Notes: generated by a model not told the origin, from the sequence alone. Counted from the first letter of the stretch, positions 22,871-34,076 are shown. The stretch is DNA of 64,000 nucleotides from Anastrepha obliqua (GCF_027943255.1 NC_072892.1:160148792-160212791); one strand, 5' to 3'. Made by a program: numbers and translations.

Positions 22871-23450
22871 TATAGAGAAAACAGACTATAACTAGAACTT
22901 TATTTTACAAAATTTTGTTTACTTTTTACGGATACATCAGCATTTCAAGGTGAAATGATGCAGTCCGTGGAGCAACTTTTTTTTTGATGGTACTTTGAGG
23001 CAGGGCAAAGTGTCTATTCGCAAGTGGAAAGACAAGCTACATATGTGCTTTGTATCACATAATACCCTCTCACATAATACCCTCTGTTTACTATTCGACT
23101 TGGAGAATGAAATTCAGGGTGAGCCATACCACGGAGTTAAACAATAAAACCTTGAATTTGGAAAGACCTTTTGATAATTTTTGGGTTTGAAAAGGCCATT
23201 CAGATGACTGTTAACCCGATGTTGCATTTATAAGTCCATGTTTCGTTACCGGTAATGAGGTGTTCGAAAATATTTTTTCCCGGAAAAAACATTTATTAAT
23301 CAATAAAAATCAAATTAATACCAAAAATGACAACAAATTTATGTTAAATGGCAAAAAAATTGAACAAGTCAAAGGTTTTTCCTACCAGGCTGTTGGAGCT
23401 AGAAGCGTTTTTCTGAATATTAGAAAATTTATAAGCAATCTATTTTGATT
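22871..23450 (-). mobile_element. Possible mariner relic around the first catalytic region
   Basis: On the minus strand near 23265-23215 a frame reads LITGNETWTYKCN, similar to the ITGDETWVY box of DD34D transposases with Asp changed to Asn. Nothing else of a transposase is readable. On the plus strand the frame at 23260-23448 includes NGKKIEQVKGF, which resembles the LINE RT segment before YLG. Both are weak, and the stretch is probably a patchwork of relics. Confidence 0.3.
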
Positions 23451-23459
23451 TATTTATAA

Positions 23460-23665
23460 GTTATCAAAATCTTTATAATTAAATGTAATTAAAAGCACAA
23501 GTGCGTTGCGCGGTCAAGCGAAGATGAATATATATAATAATGTAGTTTTCGAATGGTGAAAGAATTTTTAAAATCGGTCCAGTAGTTTTTGAGCCTATTC
23601 GTTACAAACAAACAAACAAACAAACAAACAAAGTTTTCCTCTTTATAATATTAGTATAGATGACG
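23460..23665 (+). repeat. Dispersed repeat 3' end with ACAA microsatellite
   Basis: An ACAA run at about 23603-23632 sits between AAATCGGTCCAGTAGTTTTT and TTTATAATATTAGTATAGAT. This arrangement recurs in many insect genomes as the tail of a dispersed, non-autonomous repeat. I do not assign it to a class. Confidence 0.5.
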
Positions 23666-23929
23666 ATGACAAAGAATAGTGCGTGACGAAAACGAAAAAC
23701 AAAACGGCGATATATGGTGGTGTGATTTTTCGCTGTAGCTTACTACGAGTGGAGTGCTCATCTTTGTCGTGCCGAAATTACATTATGCACGCACTCCTGA
23801 TTAGCAGGACATCAAACCGAACAAAGAAACTGACCTACCGCTAAGTATAATGCACTCAGTGCGCTGCTATGGTTTTGTGACTGCTCCGCTAATGAGCTGT
23901 GTTATTCCAGTAATCCAGATTTCTGGACC

Positions 23930-24150
23930 TTTGCTCTTTGCCAACGCCCAGTATTTCAGGCGATGATGGGCTGCATGAGCTTTATGGCGACCGAAACATA
24001 GTGCAGTTGTCATGTCATTTGTATTCGATGCGGTACCAGCTGCTGGCAGCAGAGGAAGAAGAATGGCTTCTCTGCGATGTAGCCGACCACCTACGATCGA
24101 TCGATTGTAACGATCTCCTCAATATAGTCTTGCAGCGTCCCCTCTGACCG
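23930..24150 (+). mobile_element. RTE-like ORF2 remnant
   Basis: The frame at 23938-24147 contains DGLHELYGDRNIVQ. This corresponds to the ELY(E)(L)YGDIDI block of RTE ORF2 seen at 13845-13870. It is followed by MRYQLLAAEEEEW, matching the segment near the C-terminus in a shifted frame. About 40 residues between them are missing. The copy is strongly decayed. Confidence 0.5.
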
Positions 24151-25093
24151 CTTCCTTTGGAGTTCCATTCAAGAGTTTGTCGGCAGATTTCCATAGTATA
24201 TTCTCGCAGTGTGTGACCTATCGATCTCCATGTAACATCTTGGCTTTCTCTTTTTGTGTGTATAACTTACAATTGGTAAATTTTTGGCCCTTTGATTCGC
24301 AAAGCAATTGAGCAACGAGTTTTCCGTTTTCGGGAAACTCAGAAACCTTTAGAGTTTTCCTTTCACCTGAACTGGATTCAGGTCACGTAAAAAACTGTTC
24401 ATTTTTTTTTAATATGAGTTATTGTTGCTTGTCAGCTTTCTCTTTTATTGTTAACAGCGTCAATTTTCTCCTTGCCATTATGAGCCCACACCATGCAAAA
24501 GCTAACGCAAAACTCTAATTTCGTCAGCAAATGAATTAGACGGTACTTCCCTTAAATTCATTCAGCTGATTCAATTCAAAAAATGCTATTTTCAGAATGA
24601 CATCGACAATACTTTCTCGAGCTTTATTCTCAAAAATACAACGTAAAAAGAACAAAAGAGAAAGACAAAACAAAAAATATTGTAAGTATCCATGGTTCAA
24701 TTATTAAAGGTTTGCCCACTTGTGACTTTAGATTACCCTTACAAAAGGTTGCATTGAAGAAGATGAAGAAAGTGGAAAAAAACCGTCCTTTTTTGGTAAA
24801 AATGGTATCAAAAAGAGGTTTTTACTGAAATAGAAACAAACTGCAATCAGCTTGAAAAAAAACGTTTAATTACTATTTGAATGTAAATAATGCTACGAGG
24901 TATTAGCGGAAGTCTGATGTTAAAGTTTTTATTTTACCAAAATAAGGTCATAATGAATTATTTCACAGAACAAATTGATTCATCATAAATTTAATTGACT
25001 AAAAACAATCCTGGAACATCTTTCACCTTACTTTACTACGCTTTGCGCACTGTTTGGAATTTGGAAAAAGCTTCTTGTCTCCGGCACTGGCAT
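24151..25093. other. AT-rich DNA, no gene seen
   Basis: I see no family resemblance and no structured repeat other than A/T homopolymers. Confidence 0.4.
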
Positions 25094-25390
25094 TCACGAG
25101 CTCTGGGAACGCAATAAGCTTTTCCCAGCAGCTGCCGCATGCCAAATAGCTGTTCCGTTAAAACTTTTGAATACTAGCTCTAATTTTTTGAAAATACTTA
25201 GAAAACTGGTACTGTGCCCTACTAAGCCTCCTCTGGGCACTTCATCCACCCATGTAAAGGTAGGCTGATTGGAAACAAGTTCCGTCAACTCCAACTTTCC
25301 TTTAATGAAACCTGCAATGTTATCGATCTCGTCGGGACTATATCCTCCCTGTTGTAACTCATTGAGAAATGGTCTGTCTTTCCAAAACAT
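25094..25390 (-). other. Unidentified open frame, 98 residues
   Basis: This minus-strand frame has ordinary protein composition: an acidic N-terminal part with YSPDEIDNIAGFIKGKLELTELV, then TFTWVDEVPRGG, then a hydrophobic helix FLSIFKKLELVFKSF. It is less AT-biased than the flanks, which argues for true former coding sequence. I recognise no family. It stands alone between unannotated stretches and could be a gag-like or transposon accessory fragment or a host exon. Confidence 0.35.
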
Positions 25391-25951
25391 GAAGCTCCAT
25401 TAATGTATTGTTCTTGGATTGTCTTGTCTCATGCCCTGATTTAAGCAGTAAGTTAGGTTGCATTCCATGTCATACTAGACCTGGACGTAACGATACAAAC
25501 TCTTGAACGAGTTGTTGCTCCTAAGCACACCATTTTGAAAATGAAATACTTTTTCTACAAATTTTACTTTTTCTTCACTTTTACGCAAAATTTCTAGTGC
25601 TAGCAACCCAGTGTCCTGGCAATCAGTGTCCTGCTACGGGAGCAGATTTGTTAAAAAGGAACGATTTGTGCTGAGCACACTTTTTCTTATTTAATCATGG
25701 TAAGTATCGAAATAAAAATTTTCTAATGTCGCAAGCACTGAATACACAATGAAAAAAAATTGTGTCGCAAGTGTCGAGGCGTGCAAATATCGAATATGGG
25801 TAAGAATCGAGTTTCTACTGTCAATTTTTTCGAGTTAAGTTGCTAAAACATAATGAATATCTAAACCTCGGGACTTTCTTCGGGATCCCGTATTGTAGTA
25901 ACAAGATCCCGAAATCTAAACATGGAAAAAATTTGCATCCCTAGTTGAAAC
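25391..25951. other. AT-rich DNA, no gene seen
   Basis: Nothing is recognised. The hAT-like element begins just after this stretch. Confidence 0.4.
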
Positions 25952-26249
25952 AAAGATATCATATCAGGGTTGGGCATAATGCACTACAAAATAAATGCAA
26001 TACGCTCTCACTATCACTACTTCTTCAGTGGTAGTTAAAACACGAATTTCATTGTCACTGAATATTTAGTAAACTTTTAGTGATATTGAAAAAAAAGTTG
26101 CACTACAACTAAATATTTAATGATGATGAAAACTTTAGTGATAACTAACATTTTTAAGTATCGTAAGGCGGCTTCTCGAAGAATAAAAGTAAGACTATAC
26201 GAGCTGAAGCAGTATAAGGAAATATTTCCACAATAAATCACTCAACATT

Positions 26250-26758
26250 ATGAAGCTTCCAATTACTGGTGATGAAAAATGGTCCAAAAAAGACGATAAC
26301 TGCTGATTATTATTCCCATCAGCTATCAAACCTGAATGAGGCACTTAATAAAAATCGACCGTCTTTAGTGAATAGACGCAAAGTTTTGTTTCACCACGAC
26401 AACGCAAGACTTCATACCGCAAGGCAAACATTAGGAAAGCTGAACGAGCTCGGATCGGAGCTAATGCCGCATCCACCATACTCTCCGGATATTGCACCTT
26501 GTGATTATCACCTTTTCCGTGGACTTCAATCCCATAGGAGTAACAAGAACTACTCCTCAAAAGAAGCTATAAAAAGAGATATCGAAACGTATTTTGGCTC
26601 CAAAGGCAAACAATTTTTGGAGCAGGGAATTAAAAATTTGCCTAACGTTGGGAAGGCATTGCAAATAATGATGGAAAATATATTATTGATTAATAAACAC
26701 CTTTTTTATTAATTTTAAAACCACCTTTAAAAAACGCACAACTTATGGACTGACCTGA
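26250..26758 (+). mobile_element. Cecropia-type mariner fragment inside the hAT-like element
   Basis: From 26250 the frame shows ITGDEKW (first Asp), then a shift. The 147-residue frame 26269-26712 then reads TADYYSHQLSNLNEAL, FHHDNARLHTARQ and SPDIAPCDYHLF, with 34 residues between the two Asp. It ends in the conserved C-terminal helix. The right end TATGGACTGACCTGA with TA at 26759-26760 matches the element at 27856-29171. The left end is missing. It is therefore a 5'-truncated sibling of that copy. Confidence 0.85.
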
Positions 26759-26784
26759 TATTTTATGAAGAAGTGTCTATCGAC

Positions 26785-27030
26785 GTCTGTCTTGTCTTGT
26801 ATTGTTTACTACTCTGTGAATCTGTTGCACAGTTGAATGTTGTTTTCGGAAACCGAACTGGTGTGAGGAGATAGCGTCTTTTTGTTTTAGAATCGGGTCA
26901 ATTCTGTCAAGCAGTATTTTCTCAAACAATTTGCAGAGGATGGGCAGCAATTTAATTGGTCTGTTCGAGCTAGCAACAGTGGCGTTCTTGTTTGGTTTGG
27001 GGATCGCTATAACGTGTGCAACTTTCCAAG
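26785..27030 (-). mobile_element. Jockey-like reverse transcriptase fragment
   Basis: The minus strand reads without interruption: KVAHVIAIPKPNK, then SSNRPIKLLPILCKLFEK, then SSHQFGFRKQHST near 26850. These are the IPKPGK, RPISLL and FGFR motifs at the start of the RT domain of Jockey-clade LINEs. The open frame over more than 80 codons, without a start Met, shows modest decay. Its presence between a mariner fragment and the hAT right end means the hAT interior is composite. Confidence 0.8.
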
Positions 27031-27060
27031 CTTATGAAAAGTTTTGTAGCCTAATTTGCC

Positions 27061-27199
27061 TAAAATGTAAAATCCATTATCACTGAAAATTTAGTGATAG
27101 TGAAAAAAAAACAAATAACTATCACTAATGGTTTAATGATAAAGCATTTTTTTTTTTCACTATCACTAAATTTTCAGTGATAATGGATTTTGCATTTTA
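27061..27199. repeat. Long inverted repeat near the hAT right end
   Basis: Arms at 27061-27110 and 27148-27199 are almost perfect reverse complements (core AATCCATTATCACTGAAAAT), with a loop of about 37 bp. The sequence would fold into a strong hairpin. It looks like an inverted duplication of the subterminal hAT sequence. Confidence 0.8.
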
Positions 27200-27252
27200 A
27201 CTACCATTGAATAGCCAGTGGTAGTGCAAAAATTACCAACCCTGAAAGATAT

Positions 27253-27855
27253 ACGCGCATTCAAAATCAACATAGTTTTTTTGCTTTCACTCTTCTGTGG
27301 TTGGTCGAGTCCCCTATAACCACTTACGTGGCGAATGTGTTCATAAAATATAATATATATGTAAATATTCCATTAACTTAAATATATAAGCACATACATA
27401 TGGACACGTAAGGTGTCATTAACAAGCAAATCATGCCTGTACATACATACATATCCTATACGTAAATATCAATGGCTAAGCCCACTTATTACGTGCATTC
27501 TGGCAGAGAATTCGATCAAATATATGGCATTTGCTGTTTAATGAATCGAAACTGCAAATGTAGAGTAAAAATGTGTCAATTTACAAATGAAATGACGTGC
27601 ATATATACAAAACGCAGCATTATGTCGCATTCATGCTACTCTCCCACCTACGCGCATTTACTTATAGATACACAGCCCGTAGCTTTACGCCAATGCAACG
27701 ATCCTCTATATGAAATATGTGACCACAGGTGTTTGTTATAGGCAAGAGTAGATTTTGGAGATTGAATATGCGCGTATTTGAGTTGTCGAATTCTATTGGC
27801 TGCAGTACACAATCACGAACTCAATGAATGTGAAAAATGTGCCGCCCTAAAACTA
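27253..27855. other. Unique DNA, no gene seen
   Basis: An open frame at 27472-27741 (89 residues, Cys-rich) has no recognised family and no splice context that I can support, so it is left unassigned. Confidence 0.4.
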
Positions 27856-29171
27856 ACAGGTCAGTCCATAAGTTCGTGCGTATTTTACCCATAATTTCAC
27901 TTTTGTATGATTTTTGCATACAAAAAAATTATTCGCGGAATATAACGGAACTATTTATATTTTCTTTGATATATTGTGCATTCAACAAGTGATTTTAATC
28001 GCGGATAGAAGCACGTGTTGTTAAGAAATAAAATGGAATCTTCGAACGCGTATAAGAGACATATTTTGCATTTTTTTTTATAAAAGTGGTATATTAAAAA
28101 TGCAACAACTGCTGCTGCAGAAATAAACACTGTTCACGGAGAGGATTCCGTGAGTGTAAGGACTGCGCAAAAGGGGTTTTCAAAATTCCGAAGTGGTAAC
28201 TGCGACGTGGAGGATGCCCCGCGCGAGTTACGTCACTCAACCATTCCGCCGAAAACATATCACCTGATCACATATCACATATCAATCGACGAAGTCGAAG
28301 TTAATTGGTCAGCATAAGTTTACCCTACTCATCAAAGTATCATCGCAATGCATTGTCGAAATATCTCAATATGAGTGCAACGACACTTAGCAAGTATTGC
28401 GATAACACTTTGGCAATAAGTATTCTGATATGTGAGAACGTTGGCGACGCCGTAGTAGAAAATAATTATGCATCAGCAATTAGTAACTATAAATATAAGT
28501 ACTTTAAAATAATGCATGAGATTGTCATTTTGGATTTTACCAAATAAAGAGTGGTATTATTTGTATTTTTTTTAATGTGCTCCCTAAGGGCCACATATTT
28601 TGCGCTAGTTGTCCTGAAGTCTTTAATTCCGACGCCTTGCTCGAACTCGTGGAAGCTGAACCAAATTTGACAGTCGATATGTTAGCTCAGGGGTTAAATT
28701 CATCGCATGCTGATTATTATTCCCATCAGCTTTCAAACAACAAGCACTTAACAAAAATCGGCCGTCTTTAGTGAATAGACGCAAAGTTTTATTTCACCAC
28801 GACAACGCAAGACTTCATACCGCAAGGCAAACATTAGGCAAACTGAACGAGCTCGGATGGGAGCTAATGCCGCATCCACCATACTCTCCGGATATTGCAC
28901 CTTGTGATTATCACTTTTTCCGTGGTCTTTAATCCCATATGAGTAACAAGAACTACTCCTCAAAAGAAGCTATAAAAAGGGATATCGAAGCGTATTTTGG
29001 CTCCAAGGACAACAAATTTTTGGAGCAGGCAATTAGAATTTGTCTAAACGTTGGGCAGACATTGTAAATAATGAAGGAAAATATATTATTGATTAATAAA
29101 TACTTTAAACATCTTTTTTATGAATATTAAAACCACCTTTAAAAAAAGCACGAACTTATGGACTGACCTGA
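27856..29171 (+). mobile_element. Rearranged cecropia-type mariner with both ends
   Basis: Inverted ends CAGGTCAGTCCATAAGTTCG are present at both sides, with TA at 27854-27855 and 29172-29173. The transposase starts near 28033 (MESSNAYKRHILHF) and, after a shift, reads INTVHGEDSVSVRTAQKGF and FRSGNCDVEDAPR. It then meets about 340 bp of unrelated sequence (28261-28600). It resumes with SDALLELVEAEPNLTVDML, skips the first catalytic region, and continues as HHDNARLHTARQ, SPDIAPCDYHFF to the end. The copy thus has a central replacement plus a deletion and cannot encode an enzyme. Confidence 0.85.
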
Positions 29172-29539
29172 TAGAATGTGGCAGAATAATATTTATTTGT
29201 ATAAATATAAAGCCCGCTCTATTGGGCCATTCATTGTACATTGCTCAAATTTTTTTTTTTTAAGTGAAACTTCTTTACGCGCGTCAGAGTATAATTTCAA
29301 GGCCACACGAGCTAGCGTTACGAAAAACCGTCACGAAATGTATAAGCCTACGGCATACAAGCTGTTTTCTTTCTCCGCTTTGTGCGGTGCTTCGTAGTGA
29401 AAAATGTGGACTATAGGGTTATTCAATAGGTGCGTTTCAACTTTTTTCCGATAGGGACGCAATTTTTGAAGTGAAAACTTCTTTAGAATCGTTGGGAGTG
29501 ATTTGAGACTCGATGAAACGAAAAAGCGACACTACGAAG

Positions 29540-29815
29540 CGTTATACGTATATGTGTGTGGCTGCGTACTGCTGAGCCACGCTAGTATAGTGAGTATTGT
29601 AGTATGTATACTACACTGCCTATTACTTGCTTTGGTGTTTAGTTCAAACGTCATACGTATGTATGTTTGTATGTATGCTAGTACGTATGCGTGCGCGCCT
29701 GCGTATTACGGAGCCACGGTGAGCGAGAAGGCATTATGTATACCTATACTACACTACCTAATACTTGCTTAGACCAAGCGTCCTACGAATGTTTGTGTGT
29801 ATGTTAGTACGTCTG
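29540..29815. repeat. Two-copy tandem repeat of about 138 bp
   Basis: The block containing CTACACTGCCTATTACTTGC at 29611 recurs as CTACACTACCTAATACTTGC at 29749. Flanking GAGCCACG, CGTCCTACG/CGTCATACG and GTATGTATG-like segments recur in the same order. Identity is moderate. It lies just upstream of the Helentron endonuclease piece. Confidence 0.6.
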
Positions 29816-29920
29816 TGTAATATACGCGTTACGACGCTCATAATAGCAACCGCGTGTGCTGTATTGCGTCCGTATTTTTATATTCGTAAATATTTTCATT
29901 TTTAAATATTTACCGTAATT

Positions 29921-30146
29921 GCAGGCGGTGTTGCAATATACCACAATCAAAATGACGGTGCTCGTATTGTAACTCCGCAGATAGATCTAAATGCACAGCA
30001 ACTAGAATCACTGTCTGTTCAGGTCTCTAAAGTGGGAGAAATATATGCATGCGAAACCAGATTGAGCAATGGAAAAACAGTTTTAATTGTGGCAATTTAT
30101 ATTTCACCGTATTAATCAATAAATAGCATCACGGAATTCATTCACG
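29921..30146 (+). pseudogene. Helentron endonuclease domain, first part
   Basis: The frame reads GGVAIYHNQNDGARIV, then QQLESLSVQVSK and ETRLSNGKTVLIVAIYISP. This is the middle of the AP-endonuclease-like (EEP) domain that Helentrons carry at the C-terminus of their Rep/helicase protein. A TAA at 30113-30115 breaks the frame. It continues as SINSITEFIH to 30146, where the fold-back element is inserted. The same protein resumes in frame at 34077, so 29921-30146 and 34077-34398 are one gene fragment split by insertion. The segment starts abruptly after TTGCAG at 29923. Confidence 0.78.
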
Positions 30147-31114
30147 GATGCTTTCCATTTCAATTCAACCGGGCTATTTGGGTCATGTTCTTCGATTTCG
30201 ATGTAACTCAAATATGTTGCTCTCTGGTCAAAATAATGACACACGTATTTTTTTGTTCGCCCGAAAAAAATTTTTTTCAAGAGTTATCGGCAATTTTGTT
30301 TTTCGGCTCAAAATCGATTTTTTTAATTATATAAGAAACAATTTTTTTAAATGCCCATAACTTAGTCAAAAATGAACCGATTTTAATAATTCTGGGCTCA
30401 AAATGATCGTCATTACTTATATGAGCGACTTAATGTAGAAACAATTGCAAAAAAGTAGTTGAAAAATTTTTATTTAGCAAAAAAGAAAAAAAATTGAAAT
30501 TTTTTCGAAATTCAATATTTCAAAAAGTGTATTTTTTTTTTTTTTATAACTTTTTCCAAATAAAGAGGACACCTCGAACTTCAATTGGGCTGAATGTCCA
30601 GTAGCTAAAATGAGTAGTTTTTGAGTAATGAATTTTTGAGTAAAAAACTTGTTTCGCACTTTTTGTTTTTTGGAAAATAAAAAATTTTCAACAACTTTTT
30701 TGCAATTATTTCTACATGAGGTCATTTGTGTAAGTAATGGCGATCATTTTGAACCCAGAATGATTAAAATCGGTTCATTTTCGACTAAGTTATGGGAATT
30801 TAAAAAAAAATTTCTAATATAGATGCTTTCCATTTCAATTCAACCGGGCTATTCGGGTCATGTTCTTCGATTTCGATGTAACTCAAATATGTTGCTCTCT
30901 GGTCAAAATAATGACACACGTATTTTTTTGTTCGCCCGAAAAAAATTTTTTTCAAGAGTTATCGGCAATTTTGTTCTTGGCCTCAAAATCGATTTTTTTT
31001 CATTATATAAGAATTTTTTTCTTTTTTAAACGCTCATAACTCAGTCAAAAATGAACCGATTTTAATGATTCTGGAAGCGAAATGATCGTCATTACTTACA
31101 CGAGCGACTTCATG

Positions 31115-33502
31115 TCATCAAGTCGCCCGGACCAGATGGCATTTTTCCTGCCATGCTGAAGGAGGGTGCAGAGTTCGTGACAGCAGCCCTGAAGAAAATC
31201 TTCTCGGCATGCCTGGCACTGGCTTACATACCACGCTCTTGGAGGATGGTGAGGGTCGCTTTCATCCCAAAGGTTGGAAAAGACAACTACACCAGCCCCA
31301 AAAGCTTTAGACCAATCAGCATGACCTCTTTCATGCTGAAAAGTCTCGAACGACTGGTGGAACTGCGCATACGTCAGAAGTCGCTGAAGGCTCACCCTCT
31401 GTCTCTATTTCAGCATGCCTATCAGAGTGGAAAATCCTGCGAGTCGGCACTGCAAAACCTTGTTGCTAGGATAGAGCTGGCCATCGACAGGAGGGACTAC
31501 GCTATGGGTATCTTTTTAGACATAGAGGGGGCGTTTGATAATGCCACTTTTGATAGTATGTGTAACTCTGCTAGTAGGCACGGCGTAGACCGGGTGCTAG
31601 TAAATTGGATTCGTTCGATGCTGGCCCAAAGAATCGTTTCGGTGCGAGCAGAGGAAGATCTGCTGGTGTCATCTGGGGTTAACAGAGGCTGCCCCCAAGG
31701 CGGCGTGCTGTCTCCGTTACTCTGGTGCATGGTAATCGATCCTCTACTCACCACCTTAAACGATTCGGGAGTCTACGCACAAGCATATGCGGACGACGTT
31801 GCTTGTTTAGTAACAGGCTCTTCGCTTATGAACATCTGCAGGAAAGTGCAGAAAACTCTGGATCGGATTGACACTTGGTGCTGTGCGAACGGGCTGTCGG
31901 CAAATCCCGCCAAGACTGGTATTGTCCTCTTTACCAGAAGGAGGAAGCTTGACGGAATAGTTCTGCCAAAGCTAAAAGGAGTCACAATCCAGCTATCCAA
32001 GGAAATTAAATATCTAGGAGTAATCCTCGATAGTAAGCTCCTATGGAAATCACACGTTGAGACAAAGGCATCCAAAGCGCTGACAGCCTTCTGGCAGTGC
32101 AAAGGTGTCTTTGGGAAAACGTGGGGTCTCTCTCCTAGCAAGGTCCTATGGATCTACACAGCTATGATAAGACCCATTATCACCTATGCATCAGTGGTCT
32201 GGATGAGTAGACTATCCCTAGTGGGAGTCAGGAGGACCTTATCGAGACTACAACGCACTGTGGCCATCTGTTGCACCGGAGCTTTTCCGACTACTTCAGG
32301 CCTGGCACTAGATGCTCTGATTGGTTTACCACCACTTGATGCTTTCATCCGAGGAGAGGCCCTGAAGGCCATCTGCAGACTGAAACACAGTGGGAACTGG
32401 TACGGCCCTTGTCCAGCATTGGAACACAGAGAAGGCATGGACATCGATCCAACGATTCTCTCCATGCCCCTTGACTCAATGCCATCAAGAGTCGTACTTG
32501 AAAAGAGATACAGTGTAGTGTTACCAGAGGCTCAGTTGTGGGGAGACTCAGAAAATGAGCCCGGCAAACACTGTTTTCGCATTTTTACGGATGGCTCCAG
32601 GACCGAGCATGGCTCCGGCTCTGGGGTCTACGTGGAATCCAGCGGGACAAAACTGCACTTTGCTCTTGGAATGCATGCATCTGTGTTTCAAGCGGAGGTG
32701 TATGCAGTTCAAGAAGCGATGAACTTTGTTGTGGAAAAACGATGGAGAGGCAGATCTATATGTGTCTGCAGCGACAGCCAAGCAGCGCTTATGGCCTTAG
32801 ACAGCCCTCAAACCACATCAGGGGTAGTGAAGTCCTGTAAATCCAGGCTGAACTATGTCGGCAGACATAACAGCTAACATGGGTCCCGGGACACGTGGGT
32901 ATCGCGGGTAACGAGACCTCTGACTCCTTAGCTAAGATGGGCTCTGAAGCCAACTTCTTTGGCCCAGAGCCCGCTTTGCCACTCCCCTCTGCGGCCATCA
33001 CGGCCACGGTTAGCAAATGGGTAACTACTACCCACAAGCGAGCTTGGCAGGCTGAGAGAGGCTGCAGATGGACAAAACTGATGTTACCTGTCATGTCCGA
33101 TCAACTGTCGCAAACCCTTCTGTCATTAAGCAGAGGGGAGTGCAGACGGCTGGTTGGACTAATGACGGGCCACTTTCTGTGGGCAAAGCACATGGAAAGG
33201 TTGGGCATCTCAGACAGTGTACTCTGCCCAGCTTGTGAAGAGGAGGATGAGACGGCGGACCACTTCCTGTGTGTCTGCCCCGCCTTCGCCCGAATCAGGT
33301 TTGAGGTCTTTGGCACTGATGTGTTAAGAAGCGACCATCTTGGCTCCTTGGCACCACAAGATCTACTCAGATTTCTTCGGAGATCGGGTAGATTTAAAGA
33401 AAATTAAAAGGGAATCCAAGTGTAGTACAATGGACTCAATTAATGTCTGAGTGCTGCACTTGCTAGTTGTCCCGACAAAAAAAAAAAAAAAAAAAAATAA
33501 AA
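31115..33502 (+). mobile_element. RNase H-type non-LTR retrotransposon, copy 2, 5'-truncated
   Basis: The insertion is bounded by a 9-bp duplication, GACTTCATG, at 31106-31114 and 33503-33511. It ends in an A-rich tail at 33478-33502. The 5' end is truncated, starting inside RT. Removing it restores continuity of the fold-back repeat, which confirms the borders. This is the best-preserved LINE in the window and serves as reference for the copy at 389-2427. Confidence 0.95.
31153..33407 (+). pseudogene. LINE ORF2: reverse transcriptase, RNase H, zinc motif
   Basis: The protein copies element RNA into DNA at the target site. The frame from 31153 (574 residues) holds RFRPIS-like FRPISMTSFMLK, DIEGAFDNATFDS, CPQGGVLSPLLW and the catalytic AYADDVAC near residue 212. 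The thumb follows (TAMIRPIITYASVVW). RNase H has FTDGSRTEHGSGSG, FQAEVYAVQEAMN and VCSDSQAALMALDS. A one-base loss near 32866-32876 shifts the frame. RNase H and the tail then continue at 32876-33407 with TWVPGHVGIAGNETSD and the knuckle CPACEEEDETADHFLCVC, ending in RSGRFKEN. That single frameshift is the only lesion seen in the retained part. The Met at 31153 is internal, because the 5' part with the endonuclease was never inserted. Confidence 0.93.
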
Positions 33503-34076
33503 GACTTCATGTAGAAACATTTGCAAAAAAGTAATTGAAAATTTTTTATTTTCCAAAAAACAAAAAGTGCGAAACAGTTTTTTTACTCAAAAATTCATTA
33601 CTCAAAAACAACTCATTTTAGCTACTGGGCATTCAGCTCAATTGAAGTTTGAGGTGTCCTCTTGATTTGGAAAAAGTTATAAAAAAAAAAATACACTTTT
33701 TGAAATATTGATTTTCGAAAAAATTTCAATTTTTTTTCTTTTTTGCTAAATAAAAAATTTTCAACTACTTTTTTGCAATTGTTTCTACATTAAGTCGCTC
33801 GTGTAAGTAATGACGATCATTTTGAGCCCAGAATTATTAAAATCGGTTCATTTTTGACTAAGTTATGGGCATTTAAAAAAATTGTTTCTTATATAATTAA
33901 AAAAATCGATTTTGAGCCGAAAAACAAAATTGCCGATAACTCTTGAAAAAAATTTTTTTCGGGCGAACAAAAAAATACGTGTGTCATTATTTTGACCAGA
34001 GAGCAACATATTTGAGTTACATCGAAATCGAAGAACATGACCCGAATAGCCCGGTTGAATTGAAATGGAAAGCATC

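Larger units (their letters stand above)
25952..27252. mobile_element. hAT-like non-autonomous element with 8-bp duplication
   Basis: The left end at 25965 reads CAGGGTTGGGCATAATGCAC, and the right end, reversed from 27244, reads CAGGGTTGGTAATTTTTGCAC. AAAGATAT occurs at 25952-25959 and again at 27245-27252, as expected for the 8-bp duplication of hAT elements. Five extra bases (CATAT) sit between the left duplication and the CAGGG end. Inside are a mariner fragment (26250-26758), a LINE RT fragment (26785-27030) and a long inverted repeat (27061-27199). No hAT transposase is present, so it depended on a helper. Confidence 0.7.
30147..34076. mobile_element. Fold-back (long inverted repeat) element inside the Helentron
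   Basis: The left end (30147) reads GATGCTTTCCATTTCAATTC and the right end at 34076 is its reverse complement. CACG is duplicated at 30143-30146 and 34077-34080. Without the LINE inside it, the element is about 1.53 kb. It contains a first palindromic unit (30147-30821), whose right arm is truncated, followed directly by a second, complete unit starting again with GATGCTTTCC at 30822 and ending at 34076. Each unit is nearly palindromic: its left half (CCCATAACTTAGTCAAAAAT region) recurs inverted in its right half. No coding capacity is seen. Open frames in the arms are by-products of the repeats. Confidence 0.85.

Noticed and set aside
27472..27741. Cys-rich 89-residue open frame
   Set aside because: There is no signal peptide, no regular cysteine spacing and no splice context. 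It is indistinguishable from chance in this region.
30148..31029. Near-identical 68-70 residue frames (MLSISIQPGY...) repeated at 30148 and 30823 and inverted at 33863
   Set aside because: They arise from the repeated arms of the fold-back element, contain no known domain, and occur because the DNA repeat is conserved, not the protein.
32860..32880. Frameshift in LINE ORF2 considered as programmed frameshifting
   Set aside because: It lies inside the RNase H domain with no slippery heptamer, and LINE ORF2 does not use a frameshift there. A simple one-base loss is more likely.
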